Origin: Betaproteobacteria bacterium
GTDB taxonomy: Bacteria; Pseudomonadota; Gammaproteobacteria; Burkholderiales; Burkholderiaceae_C
Direction of reading: 5' to 3'
Assembly (NCBI GenBank): GCA_016704535.1
Contig: JADIZZ010000001.1
Coordinates: 260,667 to 324,666 of the forward strand
DNA: 64,000 nucleotides
Position numbers and translations under genes: made by a program
Shown here: one piece after another, positions 1 to 8,770 of the stretch
Numbering within the stretch: the stretch's first letter is position 1
Layout of the letters: every line of letters begins with the position of its first letter
The notes under the pieces: generated by a model
Told to the model about the DNA's origin: nothing
What the model saw: only the letters and a program-made list of their open reading frames with translations
The model's database searches: none

Positions 1-354
1 CGCAACCCCTATGACAAGCTGGGCCACTTCGTCCAGGGTTTCGTGCCCGCCCTGGCGGCGCGCGAGATCCTGAGCCGCGGGCAGTACGTGCGCGGCCGCC
101 GCATGCTGGCCTTCGTCGTCGTGTGCATCGTGCTGGCCATCAGCGCCAGCTACGAACTGATCGAGTGGGGCGCAGCGCTGGCCCTCGGCCAGGGTGCCGA
201 CGAGTTCCTGGGCACGCAGGGCGACCCCTGGGACACCCAGTCGGACATGGCCTTCGCCCTGCTGGGCGCGCTCACCACGCTGCTGCTGCTGGCGCGGCTG
301 CACGACCGGCAGATGGCGCGCCTGGGGCGGCCCGGCGCGGGCCATGGCGTGTAG
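1..354 (+). CDS. DUF2238 (YjdF-like) inner-membrane protein, 5' truncated by the window edge
   Basis: The frame is open from base 1 and ends at a TAG at 352-354, so only the C-terminal 117 residues are present and the true start lies outside the window. The visible part reads NPYDKLGHFVQGF, then a hydrophobic helix, the SYELIEW motif, and FLGTQGDPWDTQSDM followed by a last hydrophobic helix. These are the signature blocks of the DUF2238/YjdF family of small multi-pass inner-membrane proteins. The biochemical role of the family is unknown to me. The next gene starts 55 bases downstream behind its own strong Shine-Dalgarno, so it may or may not be co-transcribed. Confidence 0.8.
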   Translation, partial: RNPYDKLGHFVQGFVPALAAREILSRGQYVRGRRMLAFVVVCIVLAISASYELIEWGAALALGQGADEFLGTQGDPWDTQSDMAFALLGALTTLLLLARLHDRQMARLGRPGAGHGV

Positions 355-409
355 CTGCCGGCGGCGGAAGGCGCTAGGCTTGCGCTTTCGACGCCTGCAG
401 GAGGCAGCC

Positions 410-796
410 ATGAAAAGGGTCACGGGCATCGGCGGGATCTTCTTCAGCGCGAAGGACCCCGTGGCGTTGCGGGCGTGGTACCGCAAGCACCTGGGCATAG
501 CCGTGCAGGACTGGGGCGGCGCTGCCTTCACCTGGGCCGATGCCGCGGGCGCGCCGATGAAGGGCACGACCATCTGGTCCATCGGTGGCGCCGAAGGCCA
601 GCCCTTCGCGCCCGGTACGGCGCCCTTCATGGTGAACTACCGCGTCGACGACCTGGCCGCGCTGCTGCAGGCACTGCGCGACGAGGGCTGCGAGGTCCTC
701 GATAAGACCGACGATTCCGAGTACGGCAAGTTCGGCTGGGTGATGGACCCCGAGGGCCACAAGGTCGAACTCTGGCAGCCGCCGCCGGGTCAATGA
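410..796 (+). CDS. VOC (glyoxalase/bleomycin-resistance fold) family protein
   Basis: This 128-residue protein is one VOC domain made of two beta-alpha-beta-beta-beta modules. The first module opens with GIFFSAKDPVALRAWYRKHLG, the second with the VDDLAALLQALRDEGCEVL segment, and it ends GHKVELWQPP, where the Glu is the usual metal ligand of the family. The ATG at 410 was chosen because a perfect AGGAGG lies just upstream; an upstream in-frame extension to 194 has no such signal. The stop overlaps the next ATG (ATGA), so the two genes are translationally coupled. VOC members include lyases, dioxygenases and resistance proteins, and the substrate cannot be read from sequence. Confidence 0.8.
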   Translation: MKRVTGIGGIFFSAKDPVALRAWYRKHLGIAVQDWGGAAFTWADAAGAPMKGTTIWSIGGAEGQPFAPGTAPFMVNYRVDDLAALLQALRDEGCEVLDKTDDSEYGKFGWVMDPEGHKVELWQPPPGQ

Positions 797-1527
797 ACGC
801 GCGGACCGCCGGCACGCTGCATGGCGTGCGCTTGCCGCTGGTCCTGCTCGTCGGGGCCGGGCTGCTCCTGCTGCTGGCGGCAGCCGCGTTCTGGCCGAAC
901 TACCTGTCGCGACCTTGGGCGTCCATCGACGCCTATACCCACGTGCACGCCCTGCTGGGCACGGCCTGGATGGGGATGCTGGTCGCCCAGCCCGCGCTCG
1001 TCTTCGCGGGTCGCCGCCGCGCGCACCGGGCGCTCGGCCGTTTCGCCGTGTTCGTGGCACCGGCTTTCGTCGTCTCGGGTGTGCTGCTCGCCCACTTCAA
1101 GCTCAGCCGCATGGCCGCGGACCTGTTCGCGAAGGAAGGGGTCTACGTCTACCTGCCGCTTTCGGTGGCGCTGCTGTTCGCGGTGGCCGCCGGCCTGGGC
1201 TGGTTCTGGCGTCGTTCGCCGGCCGTGCATGCACGGTTCATGGCCTCGACGGCCCTGCTGCTGCTCGACCCCGTGCTGGCGCGCGTGCTGTTCTTCCGCC
1301 TGCCGCGCCTGCCCTTCGACGCGCTCTACCAGGGCATCAGCTTCAGCCTGGTGGCGCTGGCCCTGTTCTTCCTGTGGCGCACGCTGCCTGCGGGCGTCGC
1401 GGGCCGCACGGCCTTCGGCAACTTCTGCATCGGCACCATCGGCGTGCTCGTGCTCTTCTTCGTGCTGCCGCACACTGGCGCCTGGGCCGCGTTCACGCTG
1501 GAGTTCAGGGCGTTGCCGCTGACCTGA
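793..1527 (+). CDS. Multi-pass membrane protein of unknown function
   Basis: The 244-residue protein has about seven hydrophobic helices, beginning near residues 14-33. Conserved-looking polar residues sit at membrane edges: a HVHALLGTAWMG block around residue 50, HRALGRF near residue 77, and HARFMAS after the fourth helix. Repeated histidines next to helices could bind a metal or haem, but I do not recognise a characterised family. It starts inside the stop of the VOC gene. Its 3' end runs 23 bases into the convergent glycosidase gene, so no terminator can sit between them. Confidence 0.7.
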   Translation: MNARTAGTLHGVRLPLVLLVGAGLLLLLAAAAFWPNYLSRPWASIDAYTHVHALLGTAWMGMLVAQPALVFAGRRRAHRALGRFAVFVAPAFVVSGVLLAHFKLSRMAADLFAKEGVYVYLPLSVALLFAVAAGLGWFWRRSPAVHARFMASTALLLLDPVLARVLFFRLPRLPFDALYQGISFSLVALALFFLWRTLPAGVAGRTAFGNFCIGTIGVLVLFFVLPHTGAWAAFTLEFRALPLT

Positions 1528-2884
1528 GGCCGTCGCCCGCCATCTGCACCGTCAGCAGGGCATGGGCGTCCAGCGTCACCGCGGCGGCCAGAGGCCCCAG
1601 GCGCAGCGTGAACGGCAGCGCGGCGTCGCTGCGGTTCAGCACCACCACCGCCACGCTGCCGTCGGTGTTCACGGCGGCGGTGCATTCCAGCGCCTCGCGC
1701 GTGGCCGCGCACAGCACGCGCCGTGCGCCGGGCTGCATGAAACGCGCGAAGTGCCCCAGTGCGGCGTAGGAGCTCTGGACGTGCAGCGCCTGTCGGCTGG
1801 CGTCGGCCAGCACCGGCGCGCTGCAGTAGTTGCCGACGTGGTTGGGGCCGCCCTGTTCGTCGAGCAGCAGGTTCCAGTCGATCCAGCCCACCGTCCAGTG
1901 GTTCAGGTCCTGGATGACACTGCGCGCATAGCGCTCGGCCAGGTTCCACTCGCCATGGTGCGGGCCGCCTTCCTGGCAGCCTTCGGTGAACAGCAGCGCC
2001 TTATCCGGCCAGGCGTCGTGCAACTGCTGCACATGGTCGAAGTGGTCCTCGACATACCAGTGGAAGCCGGCGCCCCAGACGAACTTCGCGGCCTCAGGGT
2101 CGGCGTAGACGGTGCCCGCGCGCTGCACCAGTTCGTCGCGGTTGTGGTCGTGCACGATGATCTTCACGTGTGCCAGCCCGGCCGCGTGCAGCGCCGGGCC
2201 GAGGTGGTCGCGCACGAAGTCGCGCTCTTCCTCGGCGCTGTAGATGCACGAGTCCCAGCGCTGCGTGGCCTGCGGCTCGTTCTGCACGCTCACGCCCCAG
2301 ATCGGCACGCCCTCGGCGGCGTAGGCCTCGATGAACTTCACGTAGCACTGCGCCCACGCGGTGCGGCATTCGGGGCGGAGCTGGCCGCCTTCGTTCATGC
2401 GGCCGGTGGTCTTCATCCAGGCGGGCGGGCTCCACGGCGAGGCCAGCAGTTGAATGGGCCGACCTGCGGCCAGCATCGCGGCGCGGATGAAAGGCAGGAT
2501 GTGTCGGCGGTCGTGGTCGATGCTGAAGTGCTGCAGCGCGAAGTCGCCCGCCACGTCGGCGTGGGCGTAGTTGCCCAGGCCGAAGTCGCTGCTGCCCATG
2601 GGCACGCGGCACAGGGCATAACCGTGGCCGTGCACGGGGTCGAAGTACGCCCGAAGCAGTTCGTCGCCCAGCGCGGCGGGCAACTGCTGCCAGGTCAGCG
2701 CCGTGGCCTCGGTGAAGGCGCCGCCGAAGCCCAGCAGCGTCTGCATGCGGCGCGCCGGGTCCACGAAGACCGAAGGCCCCGCGGGGGCGGGGCCTTCGTG
2801 CCAGAACAGGTCTGGCTGCGGGGCCAGCCGCGTGCCGCCTTCGCGGCTGCTTAGCCAGCAGCGCAAAGGCGGACGGGGCTTCAC
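1505..2884 (-). CDS. GH30-family glycoside hydrolase (glucosylceramidase-like; probable beta-1,6/beta-glucosidase)
   Basis: This 459-residue protein is a complete GH30 enzyme: (beta/alpha)8 barrel plus side beta-domain. LLGFGGAFTEA lies at residues 50-60. The acid/base is Glu203 in WGVSVQNEP and the nucleophile is Glu301 in LLFTEGC. Bacterial GH30 enzymes beside GH17 enzymes often cut beta-1,6 branches of laminarin. No signal peptide is visible, so it probably works in the cytosol on imported oligosaccharides, unlike its secreted neighbours. The start is GTG at 2884, overlapping the GH17 stop (GTGA), so it is the third gene of the barrel-GH17-GH30 operon. Substrate specificity is inferred from context. 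Confidence 0.85.
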   Translation of the reverse strand: MKPRPPLRCWLSSREGGTRLAPQPDLFWHEGPAPAGPSVFVDPARRMQTLLGFGGAFTEATALTWQQLPAALGDELLRAYFDPVHGHGYALCRVPMGSSDFGLGNYAHADVAGDFALQHFSIDHDRRHILPFIRAAMLAAGRPIQLLASPWSPPAWMKTTGRMNEGGQLRPECRTAWAQCYVKFIEAYAAEGVPIWGVSVQNEPQATQRWDSCIYSAEEERDFVRDHLGPALHAAGLAHVKIIVHDHNRDELVQRAGTVYADPEAAKFVWGAGFHWYVEDHFDHVQQLHDAWPDKALLFTEGCQEGGPHHGEWNLAERYARSVIQDLNHWTVGWIDWNLLLDEQGGPNHVGNYCSAPVLADASRQALHVQSSYAALGHFARFMQPGARRVLCAATREALECTAAVNTDGSVAVVVLNRSDAALPFTLRLGPLAAAVTLDAHALLTVQMAGDGLRSAATP

Positions 2885-4635
2885 TTCGACCAGTGGGTGC
2901 CGTCGATGCGGACTTTCGGCAGCCCGGTGGTGTTGAGCGGCTTGCCGGTGAACGAGAAGCGGTCGGCGATGATGATGCGGGAGCTCACGTAACGCAGGTC
3001 GATCTTAGGATTGGCGGCGACGAAGGCCGACAGCGGAATCGACACCTGGCACCAGACGTTGGTGTTGCAGTAGCCGTAGTCGCCGGGGCCGATCTGCAGG
3101 AAGGCTTCCTGCACGTCGCGGTCTTCGGTATCGGTGCTGATGCCGACCTCGATCTTGCCCGGATAAGAGTCGCTGCGGATCAGGAAGTTCAAGCGGCCGC
3201 TGGCGAAGTTCGACAGGTTATCCAGCACGCCGGCGGCGGAGTAGCCGAAGACCCCCCAGCCGTAGTCCAACGGGTTGGGCGTGATCTCGAGGTGGAGGCC
3301 ACCGTCGGGAGACGACCCACCGTCTGCAGTGGGGCGGAGGGCGGAGTTCGCGAAGACACCGTTGCTCAGGCCAGTGGCACGCACTTCGCCGGGGGTGATG
3401 GTGTCGGCAACCAACGTGTAGCGGTTGGCCGTGATCGCCGGGGACAGCGTCGGCGGCACCCACTTCACGGCGTCGGCGGCGGTGTAGGTGCCGGGCTCGC
3501 AGGTCCAGCTCACGCCGCAGGTACCCAGGCCCTGCACCGTGTAACGCGCCTCGCGCCTCGTGTTGAACAGGCCCCAGCCGTCGTCGCCCTGTTTCCAAGG
3601 CTCGTCGAATGCCTGGAAGAAGAAGACCGCCTGCGGTCCGTTGCCACGGCGCCCTTCGGCGGCCCAGGCCTGCATCGCATCGAAGTACATCTTCTGGTTC
3701 ACCGGGTGGGCGCGGAGGGCGAGCGCCGGCCCGCCGGCGGTGTCCACTGCAGCCCACCCGGTCTCGCCGATGACCATCGGCAGGTCCTTCAGGTTGAGCT
3801 TGTCCAGCCCACCGCGCGCCTCGGCGAACTGGCTCTTGGCCACGGCCACCGCGGCCGCCACCATCGCGGCGGCACGTTGATCTGCGGGCACCGCCTTCTG
3901 CCGCCAGTCGATGGCCGAGGGGTTGTAGAAGGTGTCCAGGAAGGGGTAGGTGTGCACCGCGGCGTAGTCGACGACGTCGGCGATGACCTTCGGCACGGAC
4001 CTCCAGAACAGGAAGTTGTCGTTGGTGGTCACCGGCTGCTGGATGGCCGAGCGCACCTTGCGGATGTAGCCGCCCATGATGACGGGGTCGACCTTGTGCG
4101 TGGACCACTCGACCATCGTCTCGTTGCCCACGCTGACGGTGGCCACGATGTCGCGGTAGGTGTTGGCCAGGCGGATGCAGGCGTCGAGTTCGGCCTGGTT
4201 GTCGGTCTCGGAGGCCAGGTCGACCACCGGGTTGGGGTAGGCGCCGAGCTGCACCTTCAGGTCGAGGCCGTTGTCGCGGATCACCTTCAGCACCGTCTCC
4301 GAGAAGGCGCGGCTGCTGAACAGGCGGATGGTGCCGATGCCGGTGGCCTGGATCAGCCGGAGGTCCTGCAGCACGTTGGCCGGCGTGATGACCTCGCTGC
4401 CGAGGTCGTCGACGCTGCGCGAGCTGCGGTAGGGCGAGTAGTTGACCGCAGCGCGCGTGACGAACTCGGTGGGCAGGGCACGGCGGTCGGTGACCGACAC
4501 CGGCGACTCGGTGTAGCCGCCACCGCCGCAGGCGGTGACGGTGGCGGCCAGCGCCACGGCAATGGCCGCAGCCAGGGACAGTTGCAGGGTGCGCTTCGGC
4601 GCGCGGGGCATTGCTTGGAGCCAGTTGGACATCAT
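2881..4635 (-). CDS. GH17-family beta-1,3-glucanase lipoprotein
   Basis: The 584-residue protein starts with a lipoprotein signal: lipobox TACGG with Cys36, then a Gly-rich tether. The GH17 barrel (about 60-365) carries the acid/base Glu172 in SVGNET and the nucleophile Glu291 in VIGETGW. A separate C-terminal beta-rich region (about 400-584) resembles the jelly-roll modules appended to exported glucanases and may bind glucan. GH17 enzymes cleave beta-1,3-glucans such as laminarin. It lies 15 bases after the barrel gene and overlaps the GH30 gene. The protein begins with two consecutive ATGs, and either could be used. Lipidation points to the periplasm or outer membrane. Confidence 0.87.
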   Translation of the reverse strand: MMSNWLQAMPRAPKRTLQLSLAAAIAVALAATVTACGGGGYTESPVSVTDRRALPTEFVTRAAVNYSPYRSSRSVDDLGSEVITPANVLQDLRLIQATGIGTIRLFSSRAFSETVLKVIRDNGLDLKVQLGAYPNPVVDLASETDNQAELDACIRLANTYRDIVATVSVGNETMVEWSTHKVDPVIMGGYIRKVRSAIQQPVTTNDNFLFWRSVPKVIADVVDYAAVHTYPFLDTFYNPSAIDWRQKAVPADQRAAAMVAAAVAVAKSQFAEARGGLDKLNLKDLPMVIGETGWAAVDTAGGPALALRAHPVNQKMYFDAMQAWAAEGRRGNGPQAVFFFQAFDEPWKQGDDGWGLFNTRREARYTVQGLGTCGVSWTCEPGTYTAADAVKWVPPTLSPAITANRYTLVADTITPGEVRATGLSNGVFANSALRPTADGGSSPDGGLHLEITPNPLDYGWGVFGYSAAGVLDNLSNFASGRLNFLIRSDSYPGKIEVGISTDTEDRDVQEAFLQIGPGDYGYCNTNVWCQVSIPLSAFVAANPKIDLRYVSSRIIIADRFSFTGKPLNTTGLPKVRIDGTHWSK

Positions 4636-4650
4636 GGGAGGACCTCGGAC

Positions 4651-6006
4651 TCAGAACTGGTAGACCGCTTCGAACGTCACCCAGTTGCCACGGTTGGCAA
4701 TGCGGGAGTCGACGCCCGAGAAGGAATCGTGGGCGGGCATGCTCAGCGGCGCCTGGCCTTTGCGCGCGTAGGCCACGGCGTTCAGCGAACCCGAGACGCT
4801 GAGGCCGCCGCCGACGGCGTAGCGCGCGCCGACGCTGGCGAACAGCGCGGAGTTGCTCTGGCCGCGTTCGCTCGGGTTGGCGGTGCTGGCCTTGCCCAGG
4901 TAGGTCAGGCCGGTGTAGGCCACCAACTTGGGGTTGATGTACTTGCGCAGGCCGAGCATGAGGTCGGTGGAGCGCGCCGGGTAGCCGGGGTTCGGCACGC
5001 CGTTGGCGTCGAAGCCGCCCCAGTTGACGTTGAAGGGGTCGCTCCACACCGCCTCTGCGCCCTGCGTCAGCGGCACCGCGTAGGCGCCGCTCCAGCGGTT
5101 GAAGCGAATGCCGCCCGAGACTTCGTACTCGGTGCCGATCTGGTACTTGGCGAGCATCATGAACATGCCCTGGCTGCTGCTGCCGAGCTGTTTGTCGTCG
5201 CGCTCGGCGTTGGGCGTCAGGCCCATGAAGGGCCACTTGGCAAACGCAAGCGGCGTGCCATTGCGCGATGACTGTGCGACGGCCTCTATGACCAGCGGGC
5301 CGCGCGCCCACAGCGCCCACAACTCGACCAGGCGCGGCTTGTTTCGCTTGAAGTCGGTGTTGCCCTGGTCGTAGCTGGCTTCCAGCACCAGGTTGCCATC
5401 GGCGACGTAGAGCTCGCGCGAGGTGTAGCGCACCGCCTTGGTCAGGATGCCGTAGGCCGCGCCAGCATCGCTGAACGCGGTCTGCCCGAGGTCGGACGCG
5501 TAGGGCGTGTCGGCCCGGTTCCACCCGCGCGAGACGAAGCCTCCTATCTGCAGGGTGCCGTAGTACTCGTGCTTGAGCGTGGCGCTGCGTTCGTAAACGG
5601 CGCCGGGCAGGTCGGGTTCACCGTCGCGCCATCGCTGCGAGTAAGCCCCCGAAATCGTGAAGCCCTGGGGCAGGTCGAACTTGACGCCCAATGTGGGTTG
5701 GATCTGCACGTCGTGCTTGAACAGGCCGCCGTACTTCTTGCCGTAAGCCAGGTCATCGGCCCAGATGAAGTGGCGGACCGCTGTTGGGTCGCGCTGGCAG
5801 TCCTCGCAACCATTGCTGATGTAGCCCAGGTTGACCTTGGCGAAGCCGGTCAGGCTGAAGGGACCGTACTCGAAAGCCTGGGCCGCCGTGGCGGCGCCCA
5901 GGCCCAGCACGCACAGCGCGACAGGCAGTGCGCTGCGGACAAGACGTCGCGGCTGGCCGGCCTGGCGGGCCGTGGTGCCCCGTGTACGAGAGATTTCTTG
6001 CTGCAT
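4651..6006 (-). CDS. Outer-membrane beta-barrel protein (porin-like) of the glucan locus
   Basis: The 451-residue protein has an N-terminal signal peptide ending near AAQAF (cleavage about residue 45) after a basic 25-residue leader. It then shows alternating amphipathic strands and ends in YQF, the terminal aromatic residue that marks Bam-inserted barrels. A CEDC pair lies near residue 70. It is the first gene of the minus-strand operon and sits directly behind a LacI-type operator, so it is the likely entry route for glucan oligosaccharides. No SusC/TonB-type receptor is present nearby, so uptake here would be porin-type rather than TonB-dependent. The family is not recognised more precisely. 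Confidence 0.75.
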   Translation of the reverse strand: MQQEISRTRGTTARQAGQPRRLVRSALPVALCVLGLGAATAAQAFEYGPFSLTGFAKVNLGYISNGCEDCQRDPTAVRHFIWADDLAYGKKYGGLFKHDVQIQPTLGVKFDLPQGFTISGAYSQRWRDGEPDLPGAVYERSATLKHEYYGTLQIGGFVSRGWNRADTPYASDLGQTAFSDAGAAYGILTKAVRYTSRELYVADGNLVLEASYDQGNTDFKRNKPRLVELWALWARGPLVIEAVAQSSRNGTPLAFAKWPFMGLTPNAERDDKQLGSSSQGMFMMLAKYQIGTEYEVSGGIRFNRWSGAYAVPLTQGAEAVWSDPFNVNWGGFDANGVPNPGYPARSTDLMLGLRKYINPKLVAYTGLTYLGKASTANPSERGQSNSALFASVGARYAVGGGLSVSGSLNAVAYARKGQAPLSMPAHDSFSGVDSRIANRGNWVTFEAVYQF

Positions 6007-6039
6007 AAGTCAGGCCACCTTGGGCTAGATTGATTGCGT

Positions 6040-6053
6040 TGAAAGCGCTTTCA
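6040..6053. promoter_or_regulatory. LacI-family operator, copy 1
   Basis: The perfect palindrome TGAAAGCGCTTTCA lies 34 bases upstream of the barrel-gene ATG. It matches the general LacI/GalR operator shape with the central CG step. The same 14 bases recur at 6203 and 8645, each in front of a different transcription unit of the glucan locus. A site this close to the start codon suggests repression by blocking polymerase. Confidence 0.8.
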
Positions 6054-6202
6054 GAGAATACGGTCGTCGGTGCCGTCGCGTCAACGCGTAGACGCTGCGT
6101 GTTTACCCTCGCGCCTGCGGTGTCTGTGGGCATCGGCGGTCCGCCGCAGCCGCCTCTTCACCGTCGCGTGGCGCAAGCATCCGGGTAAACGCGGGATCAC
6201 GG

Positions 6203-6216
6203 TGAAAGCGCTTTCA
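6203..6216. promoter_or_regulatory. LacI-family operator, copy 2
   Basis: The perfect palindrome TGAAAGCGCTTTCA lies 44 bases upstream of the GH81 ATG at 6261 and 163 bases from copy 1 in the same divergent intergenic region. The two copies could bind one tetramer and loop the DNA between the divergent promoters. Looping is inference. Confidence 0.8.
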
Positions 6217-6260
6217 CAAACAATGGCCGCGTGAGCAGTCTCTGCGCGAAAGGGAAAGTG

Positions 6261-8573
6261 ATGACTCCGACGAACACGCGTCGGCTGGCCCTGTGGACCG
6301 GGTTGGCGGCTCTGGCCGTGCTGGCCGTCGTGCCACCGGCCGCTGCACAGCCCGTGAAGGTGGGTGCTGGCACCTACTACCTGTCGCCCAAGGCCGGCGA
6401 CAAAGCGGTGCCGCCCGCGCCCTTCCGCACCGAAGCCATGCTCAAGCGCGCCGCGCCCACGAGCCAGTGGTATTCGACGCTGATCTTCAATCCCAAGCCC
6501 GATCCCATCTTCGTTCAGCCGATCACCGTGAAGACCACGCCCGCGGGCCTGGAATTCGCGCTGCCGTCCAAGGAGGTGGTGAACAGCGTGCGCCAGGACG
6601 TCGAGATCCGCTACCCGCACCGCGACCCGCTCGTGATCTCGCCGGTGGCCTTCGAGCCCGGCACGGCCAAGCTGGCGGGCGCCGACGACTGGTCGATCGA
6701 CATCTCGATGGCGCGCGGTGCCGACGACATGCGCACCACGGTGGCCCGCGGCCACCCCTATGCCTCGATCCAGGTCACGCGGGGCGATGTTCGCGTGCGC
6801 CTGCCCGCAGCGGGCCAGCGCCTGCACACCGAGGCCGACGCGCGGGTGCTGGCATTGAAGGTGGGCGCCAAGAGCTACGCGCTCTTCGGCCCCACCGGTG
6901 TGAAGTGGGAGGCGGTGTCGCCCACCGAGTGGGTGGCGCGCATGCCTGCGAACGCCGGCTACCTGTCGGTGGCAGGTTTGCCCGATGACCAGGCGGCGAC
7001 GCTGGCGCTCTTCACGCGCCACGCCTACGCCTTCATCCAGCAGACTCGGGTCGAATGGCGCTACGACGAAGCCGCGAGCCAGGTCGAGACCACCTTCAAG
7101 GCCACGACGAAGGTGATGGAGGGCCCCGACAACGGCCCGCTGCTCGGCCTGTATCCGCACCAGTGGTTCAGGAACGCCTCGGTCGACGGCAAGCTCGGGC
7201 CGGCCTTCGACACCGTGCGCGGCAAGCTGCGCCTGCTCGCCGCTTCTCAGTTCAAGACCACCACCACCTACAACGGCTTCGTGCCCTATTGGCCCGCCAT
7301 CACCGGTTCGCCGCGCCAGGACGAACTGAAGGACGTGATGCAGAAGGACCTGGCCACCGCCGGCCGCGAACTCCAGCGCGAAGGCAAGAGCGCCTACTGG
7401 GCGGGCAAGGGCCTGCAGCGCACGATGAAGCTGGCCGAAGTCTTCGAGCAGCAGGGCGACAACGCCAGCCGCGACCGGCTGCTCGACCTGCTGAAGAAGC
7501 GGGCCGAAGACTGGCTCGGCGGCGACAGCAGCCGCGGCTACGTGCAGTACGACAAGGCGATGGGCGTGGTGTCGATCTACCCCGAGGAGTTCTTCGCCAT
7601 CACCGAGATCAACGACCACCAGTTCTGGTACGGCTACTGGATACGCGTGGCTGCCGAGGTGGGGCTGCGCGACCCGGCCTGGATCGCCAAGGAACGCTGG
7701 GGCGGCATGATCGAGCTGCTGATCGCCGACATTGCCACCGCCGAGCGCGGCCGAGCCGACTTCCCCTTCCTGCGCAACTGGGACGCCTACGAGGCTCACA
7801 CCTGGGCCAACGGCGTCGGCTCGGGCGTGGGTGAATTCGGCAACAACAACGAAAGCTCGTCGGAGGCCATCAACGCCTGGGTCGGGCTCATCCTGTGGGG
7901 CGAGGTCACCGGCAACAAGGCGCTGCGCGACCTGGGTGTGTACCTGTACACGAACGAAATCGAGGCCATCAACCACTACTGGTTCGACATCCACGGCCTG
8001 GTCTTCGCGCCCGAGTACAACAAGAACGTCGAGGTCAGCCAGTTGTTTGGTGGCATGTACCGCCACGACACGTGGTGGATCGATGACCCGCGGCAGATCA
8101 AGGGCATCAACCTGCTGCCCGTGACCACCGGGCATACCTACCTGGGGCGCGACCCGGCCTTCGTCAAGAAGAGCGTCGGCACCCTGCCGGCGGAGACCGC
8201 GCTGTGGAATCGCATCGCCAAGAAGCCCAGCCCGCCGCCGCCCAAGGACATCTGGCAGGACGTGTTCGCGCAGTACCTGGCGCTGGCCGACCCGACGGAA
8301 GCGCTGAAGACCTGGGAACGCTGGGGCTCGGTGGAACTGGGCGCGTCGCGCAGCTACACGCTGCACTTCATGCTCAACCTGCAGGCCATGGGCACGCCCG
8401 ACTTCGGCGTCACCGCCGACACCCCGCTGCACGCCGTGTTCAAGCGCGCCGACGGCAGTCGCACCTATCTGGCCTTCAACGCCCGCAAGACGCCGCTGGA
8501 GGTGAAGTTCAGCGACGGCAAACGCCTCACGGTTGCGCCAGGCGCGCTGGGCCGCCTCAGCGCCGCGAACTGA
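6261..8573 (+). CDS. GH81-family endo-beta-1,3-glucanase, secreted
   Basis: The 770-residue protein has a Sec signal peptide (RRLALWTGLAALAVLAVV, cleavage near AAAQP) and then a full-length GH81 enzyme. The diagnostic GH81 blocks are NDHQFWYGYW (Asp452) and NNNESSSEA, containing Glu531 and Glu535, which correspond to the catalytic acids of the family. GH81 enzymes cut internal beta-1,3 bonds of laminarin, curdlan or fungal glucan. ATG 6261 was chosen over a GTG at 6231 because AAAGGGAAAG precedes it and the signal peptide then has normal length. It stands alone on the plus strand, divergent from the GH17/GH30 operon, with its own operator. Confidence 0.9.
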   Translation: MTPTNTRRLALWTGLAALAVLAVVPPAAAQPVKVGAGTYYLSPKAGDKAVPPAPFRTEAMLKRAAPTSQWYSTLIFNPKPDPIFVQPITVKTTPAGLEFALPSKEVVNSVRQDVEIRYPHRDPLVISPVAFEPGTAKLAGADDWSIDISMARGADDMRTTVARGHPYASIQVTRGDVRVRLPAAGQRLHTEADARVLALKVGAKSYALFGPTGVKWEAVSPTEWVARMPANAGYLSVAGLPDDQAATLALFTRHAYAFIQQTRVEWRYDEAASQVETTFKATTKVMEGPDNGPLLGLYPHQWFRNASVDGKLGPAFDTVRGKLRLLAASQFKTTTTYNGFVPYWPAITGSPRQDELKDVMQKDLATAGRELQREGKSAYWAGKGLQRTMKLAEVFEQQGDNASRDRLLDLLKKRAEDWLGGDSSRGYVQYDKAMGVVSIYPEEFFAITEINDHQFWYGYWIRVAAEVGLRDPAWIAKERWGGMIELLIADIATAERGRADFPFLRNWDAYEAHTWANGVGSGVGEFGNNNESSSEAINAWVGLILWGEVTGNKALRDLGVYLYTNEIEAINHYWFDIHGLVFAPEYNKNVEVSQLFGGMYRHDTWWIDDPRQIKGINLLPVTTGHTYLGRDPAFVKKSVGTLPAETALWNRIAKKPSPPPPKDIWQDVFAQYLALADPTEALKTWERWGSVELGASRSYTLHFMLNLQAMGTPDFGVTADTPLHAVFKRADGSRTYLAFNARKTPLEVKFSDGKRLTVAPGALGRLSAAN

Positions 8574-8644
8574 TGGGCACGCTGCTACGGGAAAGCCAGG
8601 GGTTGTTCGCCCTTGCCAAGCGCGGTGCCGCCTGCGCATACTCG

Positions 8645-8658
8645 TGAAAGCGCTTTCA
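8645..8658. promoter_or_regulatory. LacI-family operator, copy 3
   Basis: The third exact copy of TGAAAGCGCTTTCA lies 71 bases after the GH81 stop and 112 bases before the ATG of the large lipoprotein. This places that gene in the same regulon. The remaining part of the 197-base gap shows no other clear signal. Confidence 0.8.
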
Positions 8659-8770
8659 GACCTCCCGCACGCCCTGCGATGACCCCGCCTCCTGCCTGGC
8701 CGAGCGCACCGGGCCCGTCCCCTACACCCTGCCAGAGGCAGGGCTGACTTCATTACCAGGATCCACCGCC

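Noticed and set aside
2893..5271. Very long open frame opposite the GH17 and barrel genes
   Set aside because: It is a codon-mirror frame of GC-rich genes; its protein is His/Gly/Val-rich with no domains, and the minus-strand genes have signal peptides and catalytic motifs.
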